Of a stretch of 64,000 nucleotides of DNA, positions 1 to 7,135 are shown one piece after another. Numbering within the stretch: position 1 is the first letter of the stretch; each line of letters opens with the position of its first letter. The position numbers and the translations under genes were made by a program. Source of the stretch: Streptomyces sp. NBC_01446 (lineage in GTDB: Bacteria; Actinomycetota; Actinomycetes; Streptomycetales; Streptomycetaceae); the NCBI RefSeq assembly GCF_026340095.1, contig NZ_JAPEPO010000001.1, positions 4,359,501 to 4,423,500 on the forward strand. Reading direction: 5' to 3'. Under the pieces are notes generated by a model, which was not told the origin of the DNA, did not search any database, and saw only the letters and a program-made list of their open reading frames with translations.

Positions 1-529
1 GGCCGCCTGCGACCTGAACGGCTGGCCCAAGGACTCCTACCTGGACCCGGAGCACCCGCTCCAGAAGCTCATCCACGAGGTGGTGAAGGAGGCCGCGGGC
101 GAGCCCGTCGCCGCGGTCGGTACGGACGGCTGCGGGGCGCCCCTGATGGCGATCAGCCTCACCGGCCTCGCCCGCGCGTTCCGCCACTTCGTGCTCGCCC
201 CCGAGGGCTCGGCGGAGCGCCGCGTCGCCGACGCGATGCGTGCGCACCCCGAGTACGTCGCCGGTACGCGCCGCCCCGACACCTGGCTGATGCGCGAGGT
301 GCCCGGCGTCCTGTCGAAGATGGGCGCGGAGGCGGTCCAGGCCGTGGCGCTCCCGGACGGACGTGCGCTCGCCTTCAAGATCGACGACGGCGCGACGCGG
401 GCGCTCGGCCCGGTCCTGGCCCGCGCGCTGCGGATGCTGGGCGTGGACGGCGAGGTCGTGGCCCGCATCGGCGAGGCGCCGCTGCACGGCGGCGGGGGCG
501 TCGTGGGGGAGATCCGCGCGGTCTTCTAG
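1..529 (+). CDS. L-asparaginase II-type protein, C-terminal part (cut by window edge)
   Basis: The frame is open to the left edge and gives the last 175 residues before a TAG stop. The GTDGCGAPL segment and the C-terminal glycine-rich GGGGVVGEIRAVF tail are typical of the asparaginase II family (PF06089), which hydrolyses L-asparagine to aspartate and ammonia and is distinct from the type I/II E. coli fold. The N-terminus and start lie outside the window. Only a 75-bp gap separates it from the next gene on the same strand. Confidence 0.8.
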   Translation, partial: AACDLNGWPKDSYLDPEHPLQKLIHEVVKEAAGEPVAAVGTDGCGAPLMAISLTGLARAFRHFVLAPEGSAERRVADAMRAHPEYVAGTRRPDTWLMREVPGVLSKMGAEAVQAVALPDGRALAFKIDDGATRALGPVLARALRMLGVDGEVVARIGEAPLHGGGGVVGEIRAVF

Positions 530-604
530 GCCCTGCTGCCGCCGGGGCGGGGCCGCGCGGTAATCGGGTGGCCTCACCCCGCGCTCCCCGCTTAGCGTGA
601 CGGG

Positions 605-1858
605 ATGACCCGCGACGACATCGACGTACGGCCGATCACCGATGACGAGTTTGCCGACTGGTCCCGCGCGCTGAACACCGGCTTCCTGCGGAGCACCCCC
701 GACTCGCGCGAAACCCTCGACAAGCGCAGGGAACAGGCGCGCGACTCACGGATCCTGGGCGCGTTCGACGGCGGGCGCTGCGTCGCCACCTTCCGCTCGT
801 TCCCGCAGGAGCTCACCGTGCCGGGCGGCGCGGCCGTCCCCGCCGACGCGATCTCGAACGTCACGGTCAGCGCCACGCATCGCCGGCGCGGGCTCCTGAG
901 CCGGATGATGGCGGGCGATCTCGCCGACGCGAAGGCCCGCGGTGACGTCGTCGCGACGCTCATCGCCGCCGAGTACCCGATCTACGGCCGGTTCGGCTTC
1001 GGGCCCGCCACGGCGCTCAGCGAGTGGGCGGTAGACGTGCCGCGCGCCGGGCTCGATCCGCGCCGGCCGGTCCCCGACGACGGGGGCCGTATCGATCTCG
1101 TCGACGGCGAGGACGTCCGCAAGACGGGCCCGGAGCTGCACGAGCGGCTGCGTGCGAGCCGGCCCGGCGTCATCGATCGCGACGGGTTCTGGTGGCGTCG
1201 CAACACCGGACTCCTCGAAACTCCGGAAGAGCCCTGGAAAGAGCCCTTCTACGCGGTCTACCGCGCTCCGAACGGCGAGGCCGAGGGCCTGATCGTCTAC
1301 TCCGTCGACGACAATTGGAGCGACACCAAGCAGCCGCACAACACGGCGACCGTGCGCGACCTGATCGCCGTCACCCCGGCCGCCGAGCGCGCGCTGTGGC
1401 ACTACGTCTGTTCCGTCGACTGGATCGCGACCGTCCGCACCGGCCACCGGGCCCCGGACGACCTGCTGCCGCATCTGCTGCCCGACCCGCGCGCGGCCCG
1501 CGTCGTCACGCACGCGGACTGGCTGTGGGTGCGGATCCTGGACGTCGTACGGGCTCTGGAGGCGCGTACGTACGCGGGGACGGGATCGCTGGTCCTCGAG
1601 GTCGGCGACGCGGCCGGCCTCTCCGGGGGCCGCTACCGGCTGGACGCGGAGCCCGGGGGTGCGGTGTGCGCACCGACCTCGGAGGAACCCGAACTCACGT
1701 TGGACGTGCGCGAGTTGGGGACGCTGTGGCTGGGCGACGAGTCCGCGGTGCGGCTCGCCGCGCTCGGCCGCGTCAGGGAGGAGAGGGCGGGCGCCGCCGC
1801 CATTGCCGACGCCCTGCTGCGTACGTCCAGGCGCCCGTGGTGCCCGGACATCTTCTGA
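605..1858 (+). CDS. Eis-like GNAT N-acetyltransferase (GNAT plus SCP2-like C-terminal domain)
   Basis: A 417-residue protein with the Eis layout: an N-terminal GNAT fold (acetyl-CoA loop around residues 88-101, [12 protein letters not shown]), a second GNAT-like half, and a C-terminal sterol-carrier-like domain. It ends in CPDIF; Eis proteins use the free C-terminal carboxylate as catalytic base. The family acetylates amines on aminoglycosides or proteins, but the substrate here cannot be told. A TAGCGT hexamer at 593-598 lies 6 nt before the ATG, so the mRNA is probably leaderless. Confidence 0.85.
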   Translation: MTRDDIDVRPITDDEFADWSRALNTGFLRSTPDSRETLDKRREQARDSRILGAFDGGRCVATFRSFPQELTVPGGAAVPADAISNVTVSATHRRRGLLSRMMAGDLADAKARGDVVATLIAAEYPIYGRFGFGPATALSEWAVDVPRAGLDPRRPVPDDGGRIDLVDGEDVRKTGPELHERLRASRPGVIDRDGFWWRRNTGLLETPEEPWKEPFYAVYRAPNGEAEGLIVYSVDDNWSDTKQPHNTATVRDLIAVTPAAERALWHYVCSVDWIATVRTGHRAPDDLLPHLLPDPRAARVVTHADWLWVRILDVVRALEARTYAGTGSLVLEVGDAAGLSGGRYRLDAEPGGAVCAPTSEEPELTLDVRELGTLWLGDESAVRLAALGRVREERAGAAAIADALLRTSRRPWCPDIF

Positions 1859-1944
1859 GGCGCACTGGCTGAGGTGTGCCGGCGTGCGTCTTCCGAACCG
1901 TGCTGACGTGCTGTGGTGCTCCGGCGCGCTGTGACGCCGTGGCG

Positions 1945-1985
1945 TGACCGGGCTCCCGGCTCCCCTCCGGAAGGGAGCCCGGTCA
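1945..1985. terminator. Bidirectional hairpin terminator between convergent genes
   Basis: TGACCGGGCTCCC (1945-1957) pairs perfectly with GGGAGCCCGGTCA (1973-1985) across a 15-nt loop. It lies between the acetyltransferase and the convergent small membrane-protein gene, whose stop codon sits inside the right arm. Confidence 0.75.
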
Positions 1986-2168
1986 GCCGCTCTGGGCCAG
2001 CAGCATCACGAGGATCACGGCCCCGATGCCGCTGATGAGGTTGTTCTTGGCCTTGAGGCCGATGGAGAGCGCGACGAACGCGATGATGCCCATCGGCCCG
2101 TACTTCCACTGGATCAGCTGCTCGAACCCGATGGCGAGGGCTGCTACGGCGATGGCGATGAACGGCAT
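1983..2168 (-). CDS. Small two-helix membrane protein (copy 1)
   Basis: A 61-residue, mostly hydrophobic protein with about two or three membrane segments and a central FEQLIQWKYGPMGI motif. A GGGGGA ribosome site lies 7 nt before the ATG. It closely resembles the gene at 3263-3451 (same FEQL-QW-YGP core and length), and each copy faces a GntR regulator gene across a palindrome. Function unknown. The conserved pairing suggests it is controlled by, or signals to, the adjacent GntR protein. Confidence 0.75.
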   Translation of the reverse strand: MPFIAIAVAALAIGFEQLIQWKYGPMGIIAFVALSIGLKAKNNLISGIGAVILVMLLAQSG

Positions 2169-2241
2169 GTCTGGTCCCCCTTCAGTTCGGGAGCGATGAC
2201 CAACCGGGCCAACCCTTGAGGGTCTCTGACCATGTGGCTCA

Positions 2242-2256
2242 AGTTGGCAACCAACT
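2242..2256. promoter_or_regulatory. Palindromic operator candidate, copy 1 (AGTTGG-CAA-CCAACT)
   Basis: Two perfect 6-bp arms around CAA in the divergent region between the small membrane-protein gene and the first GntR gene. The same arms recur at 3482-3496 in the equivalent position of the duplicated module, which makes them the likely binding site of the GntR proteins. Confidence 0.6.
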
Positions 2257-2303
2257 CCACTGGACTTATCTCCGCCTAACGCCGACTCATAACCACCTTT
2301 CCC

Positions 2304-2337
2304 TCAACTCCCCAAAGATGGCGGGAAGTTGTAGGGT
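2304..2337 (+). promoter_or_regulatory. Promoter/operator of first GntR gene
   Basis: TCAACT (2304-2309) and AGTTGT (2327-2332) form an inverted repeat 17 nt apart, overlapping a TAGGGT -10 hexamer (2332-2337) that lies 6 nt before the GTG. The second GntR gene has the same arrangement with identical spacing (3544-3577), consistent with autoregulation and leaderless transcription. Confidence 0.5.
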
Positions 2338-2343
2338 TCGTCT

Positions 2344-3234
2344 GTGGGTCCGGAACATGCCGAGGTCGACGGTCGCCGGGAGCCACCGGCGACGTACCGT
2401 CAGGTGGCTGACGAGCTGCGCGCCCGGATCAGGGCGGGCCGGCTGCGGCCGGGCGAACGCCTGCCGACCCAGGCCCGCCTCGCCGACGAGTTCGGCGTGG
2501 AGCGCGCCGCCGTGCGCCAGGCCCTGCGCATCCTGCGCTCGGAACGTCTGCTCGCCGATGTGTCCAAGGGGACCCCGGCCACCGTCGCGCAGCACACGGG
2601 CCCCGCCTTCGCCGGCCCCGGGGCGTCGCCCCAGCCCACGATGGTGGGGCTCGGCCCGCGGGTCACCGCCGCGTTCGGCGCCCGGCACGTCCAGATCGAC
2701 GCCCTGTGCCTGACCGCGGTCTCGCTGACGCTCGCGATGGGTGAGCCGCTCCGTCAGATCCACGCCGGCCGTTCGAATCCGGCCAAGGTCGACGTCCGCG
2801 TCCTGCTGCCGAGCCGCGACATCGACCTCGCGTTCCCGACGCGGGTGGGCGCGGCGGACGCCCGGCTCAAGCGGAACTGGCTGGCGCAGCGCAACGCGCA
2901 GGGGCAGGTCCTGCGCCACAACCTCCTCGCCCTGCGCTCCACGCACGGGATCGACGTCCACGTCACGTTCAGGGCGCTGCCGTTCACGCCACCGATCAAG
3001 CTCTATCTGCTCAACGGCGGCGAGGCGCTGTTCGCGTACTACACACTGACCAGGCGGGGCGAGCAGATCGACCAGGAGTACCTGGAGACGTACGGGGTGC
3101 AGGGCACGCGGTCGGTGCTCTTCCCGTTCGAACAGGGGTGGGGGCTGCGGGAGACGACGTTCGTCGAGCAGTCCCATCTGTGGTTCGACAGCCTCTGGAA
3201 CACGATCAGTTCGGACCTGACGCTCACGCCGTGA
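2344..3234 (+). CDS. GntR-family transcriptional regulator with unusual C-terminal domain (copy 1)
   Basis: A 296-residue protein. Residues about 17-85 form a GntR winged helix (YRQVADELRARIRAGRLRPG, then LADEFGVERAAVRQALR). The C-terminal 200 residues do not look like the usual FCD or UTRA domains; they contain a FRALPFTPPIKLYLLNGGEA motif shared with the second copy. A GTG start fits the -10 spacing of a leaderless message. It is a clear paralogue of the gene at 3584, lying in a tandemly duplicated module. Confidence 0.85.
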   Translation: MGPEHAEVDGRREPPATYRQVADELRARIRAGRLRPGERLPTQARLADEFGVERAAVRQALRILRSERLLADVSKGTPATVAQHTGPAFAGPGASPQPTMVGLGPRVTAAFGARHVQIDALCLTAVSLTLAMGEPLRQIHAGRSNPAKVDVRVLLPSRDIDLAFPTRVGAADARLKRNWLAQRNAQGQVLRHNLLALRSTHGIDVHVTFRALPFTPPIKLYLLNGGEALFAYYTLTRRGEQIDQEYLETYGVQGTRSVLFPFEQGWGLRETTFVEQSHLWFDSLWNTISSDLTLTP

Positions 3235-3262
3235 GGGCGCGCGGACCCGCGGGCCGACGGCG

Positions 3263-3451
3263 TCAGAGCGCGGGTCCGGCGAGCATCAGGGCCAGGAGTA
3301 CGGCCCCGATGGAGCTGCAGGTGGGGCTCTTCGTCTTGACGCCGATCGTGAGGAGCAGCAGCCCGGTGATCCCGACAGGACCGTAGCGCCACTGGACCAG
3401 CTGCTCGAAAGTGATCACGAACACCGCGGAGAAGAAGGTGAGGACGGGCAT
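3263..3451 (-). CDS. Small two-helix membrane protein (copy 2)
   Basis: A 62-residue hydrophobic protein with the same FEQLVQWRYGPVGI core as the gene at 1983-2168. The ATG at 3451 is preceded by AAGGAGG at good spacing, so the longer frame starting upstream is unlikely. It is divergent from the second GntR gene. Function unknown. Confidence 0.75.
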   Translation of the reverse strand: MPVLTFFSAVFVITFEQLVQWRYGPVGITGLLLLTIGVKTKSPTCSSIGAVLLALMLAGPAL

Positions 3452-3481
3452 GGTGGTTCCTCCTTCGGCCATCTTGCTCCA

Positions 3482-3496
3482 AGTTGGTAACCAACT
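3482..3496. promoter_or_regulatory. Palindromic operator candidate, copy 2 (AGTTGG-TAA-CCAACT)
   Basis: Perfect 6-bp arms around TAA, about 30 bp upstream of the small membrane-protein start and about 90 bp upstream of the second GntR gene. It matches the site at 2242-2256 apart from the spacer. Confidence 0.6.
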
Positions 3497-3543
3497 ACTA
3501 TGAAGTTGTCCCCACTTGGTCGTGATGGATAAACAACTCTTCA

Positions 3544-3577
3544 ACAACTCCCGCCAAATGGTGGTTAGTTGTAGCGT
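3544..3577 (+). promoter_or_regulatory. Promoter/operator of second GntR gene
   Basis: ACAACT (3544-3549) and AGTTGT (3567-3572) form an inverted repeat with a 17-nt spacer, next to a TAGCGT -10 hexamer (3572-3577) that is 6 nt before the GTG at 3584. The layout is the same as at 2304-2337. Confidence 0.5.
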
Positions 3578-3583
3578 TTGGTT

Positions 3584-4456
3584 GTGACTCAGGAGAGCGT
3601 TGCAGTGAACGGCAGCAGAAGGTCCTCACCCCAGGAGATCGCCGACGTCCTGCGGGAGCGCATCAAGGCGGGTGAGCTCCGCGCGGGCGAGCGGCTGCCG
3701 ACGCAGGCGGAGCTGGCCGAGGAGTTCGGCGTGGAACGCGGCGCCGTACGGCAGGCCCTGCGCTCCCTCCAGGAGGACGGCCTGCTCAGCAACGTGAGCA
3801 AGGGCAGTCCGCCGAGGATCGCCGAGCAGACCCCGGCGCGCGACGAGCCGCAGCGCACGATGGTCGGCCTGGCCCCGCGCCTGTCCGAGGCGTTCGCGGC
3901 GCCGCAGGTGCGGATCGACGCCGTCTGCCTCACCGCGGAGACCCTGATGCTGGCGCTCGGCGAGCCGCTGCGCTTCATCCACGAGGGCCGCATACGCCCC
4001 GACTCGGTCGACGTGCGCATCCTGCTGCCGGGCAGGGACATCAATCTCGCCTTCCCGGTATCGGCCACGGAGGAGGGCGACGCCGCACTCGTCCACAAGC
4101 GCTGGCTCGACCAGCGCAACGCGCAGGGCCAGGTTCTGCGCCACAATCTGCGCTCGCTGAGGTCCTCGCACGGCATCGACGTACGGGTCACCTTCCGGGC
4201 GCTGCCCTTCACCCCGCCGGTCAAGCTCTACCTGCTCAACGGGAACGAGGCGCTCCTTTCGTACTACCTGGTCACGCGGCGCGAGGAGGAGATCGACAGC
4301 GGCACGCTCGACATGTACGACACGCTCGGCACGGAGTCGCTGCTGTTCTCGTTCGAGAAGCGGGCGGGGCAGCGGGACACGGCGTTCGTGGAGGAATCGC
4401 AGAAGTGGTTCGACGCCCTCTGGGAAACCATCACCACGGACCTGACACTCTCCTAG
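3584..4456 (+). CDS. GntR-family transcriptional regulator with unusual C-terminal domain (copy 2)
   Basis: About 290 residues: GntR winged helix near residues 14-80 (LAEEFGVERGAVRQALRSL) and the same unclassified C-terminal domain as the first copy (FRALPFTPPVKLYLLNGNEA). The start is uncertain. GTG 3584 fits a leaderless mRNA behind TAGCGT, while GTG 3605 has a GGAG ribosome site 9 nt upstream. The TAG stop overlaps the GTG start of the HAD gene, so the two are translationally coupled. Confidence 0.85.
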   Translation: MTQESVAVNGSRRSSPQEIADVLRERIKAGELRAGERLPTQAELAEEFGVERGAVRQALRSLQEDGLLSNVSKGSPPRIAEQTPARDEPQRTMVGLAPRLSEAFAAPQVRIDAVCLTAETLMLALGEPLRFIHEGRIRPDSVDVRILLPGRDINLAFPVSATEEGDAALVHKRWLDQRNAQGQVLRHNLRSLRSSHGIDVRVTFRALPFTPPVKLYLLNGNEALLSYYLVTRREEEIDSGTLDMYDTLGTESLLFSFEKRAGQRDTAFVEESQKWFDALWETITTDLTLS

Positions 4457-5205
4457 TGACTTCTGATGCAACGAAGCAGACTGTTCCGGTGGCTGAAGCG
4501 ACGGAATCACTTCGGGAACTGATCAAAAGGGCGCGGTTCGTGCTCTTCGACTTCGACGGGCCGATCTGCCGGCTCTTCGCGGGGCACTCGGCGGAGCGGG
4601 TGGCCGTCGAACAGGTGCGGTGGCTGGAGGAACGCGGCCTGCACGGTCTGCTCACCGAGGAGGAGCGCGCGGAACCGGACCCGCACGCCGTCCTGCGCGC
4701 CGTCGACCGCAGGCGCCCCGGCAGCGACCTGGTCGTCGAACTGGAGGAGCGCCTCACCCAGCAGGAGCTCACGGCGGTGGCCTCGGCATGGCCCACGCAG
4801 TACGCCGACCCGCTGATCAGGACGTGGTACGCGGTGGGCGCGCACCTGGCCGTCACGACGAACAATTCCCCGGCGGTGGCGTCCCGTTACCTGGCCACGC
4901 GCGGCCTCACGACCTGCTTCGCCCCGCACATCTACGGCCGGACCCAGGACCTCCACCTGCTCAAACCCCACCCGTACTGCGTGCAACGCGCCCTCGGCGC
5001 CCTGGGAGCGACCCCCGAAGCGTCCCTGATGATCGGCGACACCCCCTCGGACTTCGAGGCGGCAACCGCGGCCGGCATCGCGTTCCTCGGCTACGCGCGT
5101 AATGAACGCACGGCGAAGGTACTGAGGGAGGCGGGGGCGGAGGTGGTGGTGTCGTCGCTGGAGCCGCTTCTGGGAGTGCTGCGGGAGCGGGGGGAAAGTG
5201 ACTGA
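4456..5205 (+). CDS. HAD-superfamily hydrolase
   Basis: A 249-residue haloacid dehalogenase-type phosphatase. All four motifs are present: FDFDG (nucleophile Asp, near residue 31), TTNNS, LKPHP (Lys) and IGDTPSDFEAA (Mg-binding acidic residues). The GTG start overlaps the GntR stop (TAGTG), which indicates co-expression. The next gene encodes an APH-like kinase, so a phosphatase and a kinase stand side by side. The substrate is unknown. Confidence 0.85.
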   Translation: MTSDATKQTVPVAEATESLRELIKRARFVLFDFDGPICRLFAGHSAERVAVEQVRWLEERGLHGLLTEEERAEPDPHAVLRAVDRRRPGSDLVVELEERLTQQELTAVASAWPTQYADPLIRTWYAVGAHLAVTTNNSPAVASRYLATRGLTTCFAPHIYGRTQDLHLLKPHPYCVQRALGALGATPEASLMIGDTPSDFEAATAAGIAFLGYARNERTAKVLREAGAEVVVSSLEPLLGVLRERGESD

Positions 5206-5343
5206 CCGGGTGATCCCGGTCGTACGGCTCGCCCGGTCCTTGCGAGTCGTACCTGAGTGGGTTCTGGGATGCTGCCGCCCGGCGGAGTACCGTACGCCTC
5301 CTCTTCAATAACGCTGGCGCTACTCCTGGCGAAAGAATGGGCG

Positions 5344-6420
5344 ATGGCAACGGACCCGACCACGACAGCCCGGCGACGGGCTATCGCATTGAGTGGTGGC
5401 GAACAGTCGATCGAAGGGCCGATCAAGGGTCACCACCATGAAACGTATGTCCTCCCTTTTCTGCGTACGGATGACGTGTCCCGGACCGGTCGGTGGAAGT
5501 GCCGGGACCCTCGCAGTGGCCTCTTCTGGTTCGACCGCCGATGCTTCGAATCGGAAGAGGTACTGCTCAGCGCCCTGTCGGGGCGCATCTCGCGCATTCC
5601 TGAGGTGGTCGAGGTCGAAGGTGCCAAGCTGCAGCAGTTCATCGAGGGCAGCACGCTCGGATCGCTCGCGAAAAGGGGCGAGTCCGCTCCCTCCGACCTG
5701 ACCGCTCAGCTGGGCTCCCTGTTTCGCGAAATGGCCGAGGTGCGACCCGATTCGCTCTCCATTGCCAGAAAATGCACAAAGGAGGACCGGGCGCCGGAGG
5801 GGGACTCCGCGGAATTTCTGGAGCGGTTGATCAGGTTCACCGAAAAACAGGTATACGAAAAGAACCTGGAGCGGTTCGGCGGGCTCTTCGGCCACCTGGG
5901 TCTGGACGGTGAAGCTTTCACGCGCCTGCGGAAGCACGTTCTGGGGCTGGTGGAGCGGCCCTTCTGCCTTCTGCACGCGGATCTCCACCGAGAGAACCTG
6001 ATCGTGGACGAGTCGTCCCGGCTCTGGGCGATCGACTGGGAACTGGCGATGTTCGGTGACCCCCTGTACGACCTGGCAACGCATCTGTATCTCATGCGAT
6101 ACCCGGAAGCGCAGGCGTCCGGGGTCATCACCTCCTGGCGCAGCAGTGTCGAGGAGGTCAGGGAGGGAAGTTCCCAGGGCTGGGAGAAGGACCTTCCGCT
6201 CCTGATCGACTTCAAGAGGGCGCAGTCGGTGTACACGGATGTGATCAGGTCCGCGACGAAGCTCAGCGCCTCTCCGGCCCGGCACGGCTCGCTGCTCTGG
6301 CTGACTGCCGCCAAGCTGCGGGGCATCGTGTCCGCGGCGGCCGTCCCTCTGGGGCTGGAGACTGTCCCCTCCGTCCCCCGGATCGCCGAAAGGCTGGCTC
6401 GCTGGCTGGCCGGCCGCTGA
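5344..6420 (+). CDS. APH-family (aminoglycoside/choline kinase-like) phosphotransferase
   Basis: About 358 residues with the kinase core LLHADLHRENLIVD (catalytic HxDxxxxN) followed by AIDWELAMFGDPLYDLATH, the metal-binding Asp of the APH fold. N-terminal ATP-lobe features are weak. The ATG at 5344 is chosen because the upstream in-frame starts would add a stretch without similarity or ribosome site. Family members phosphorylate aminoglycosides, macrolides or small metabolites; nothing here shows which. Confidence 0.75.
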   Translation: MATDPTTTARRRAIALSGGEQSIEGPIKGHHHETYVLPFLRTDDVSRTGRWKCRDPRSGLFWFDRRCFESEEVLLSALSGRISRIPEVVEVEGAKLQQFIEGSTLGSLAKRGESAPSDLTAQLGSLFREMAEVRPDSLSIARKCTKEDRAPEGDSAEFLERLIRFTEKQVYEKNLERFGGLFGHLGLDGEAFTRLRKHVLGLVERPFCLLHADLHRENLIVDESSRLWAIDWELAMFGDPLYDLATHLYLMRYPEAQASGVITSWRSSVEEVREGSSQGWEKDLPLLIDFKRAQSVYTDVIRSATKLSASPARHGSLLWLTAAKLRGIVSAAAVPLGLETVPSVPRIAERLARWLAGR

Positions 6421-6461
6421 CGGGCGAAGAGGGCGGCGCTGTCCTGCGTACGCTTTCGCCC

Positions 6462-7100
6462 ATGAGTGGCGACACCGGTGAGATGGGCCTCCGTGAGCGG
6501 AAGAAGCGGCGGATGTATCAGGCGATCTCCGAGGCGGCCATCGGGCTGTTTCTGGAGAAGGGGTTCGACAAGGTGTCCGTCGCCGAGGTGGCGGCGGCCG
6601 TCGAGATCTCCAAGCCGACCCTGTTCCGGTACTTCCCCACCAAGGAGGACCTGGTCCTGCACCGGTTCGCCGATCACGAGGACGAGCCCGCACGCGTCGT
6701 CGCCGGGCGGGGCGAGGGCGTGACGCCGCTCGCCGCGCTGCGGGCGCATTTCCTCGCCGGGCTCGAGCGGCGCGACCCGGTGACCGGGCTGAACGACCAC
6801 CCCGCGGTGCTCGCCTTTCACCGGCTGCTCTACGGCACCCCTTCGCTGGTCGCGCGGGCCTACGGCTATCAGGAGCGGTCGGAGAAGATCCTGGCCGGCG
6901 CGCTCGGCGAGGGGGCCGGGGCGCGGCTCGCGGCCGGGCAGATCGTGGCCGTACAGCGGGTTCTCGCCATGGAGAACTGGCGGCGGATCGCGGCGGGGGA
7001 GAGTGCCGACGAGGTGTGGCCGGATGCCGTGGAGGCTGCTGAGCTGGGGTTCCGGCAGTTGGAGGGCGGGCTCGGGGCGCTCAGGCATGGTGAGGGTTAG
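6462..7100 (+). CDS. TetR/AcrR-family transcriptional regulator
   Basis: A 212-residue protein with a TetR helix-turn-helix at residues about 12-58 (VSVAEVAAAVEISKPTLFRYFPTKEDL) and a divergent ligand-binding C-terminus. TACGCT lies 7 nt before the ATG, so the message is probably leaderless. It is 35 bp upstream of the HelD-like gene on the same strand and may control it. Confidence 0.85.
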   Translation: MSGDTGEMGLRERKKRRMYQAISEAAIGLFLEKGFDKVSVAEVAAAVEISKPTLFRYFPTKEDLVLHRFADHEDEPARVVAGRGEGVTPLAALRAHFLAGLERRDPVTGLNDHPAVLAFHRLLYGTPSLVARAYGYQERSEKILAGALGEGAGARLAAGQIVAVQRVLAMENWRRIAAGESADEVWPDAVEAAELGFRQLEGGLGALRHGEG

Positions 7101-7135
7101 TCAAAAATGTTACTCGGTTACGTTATTCTCGTTCG

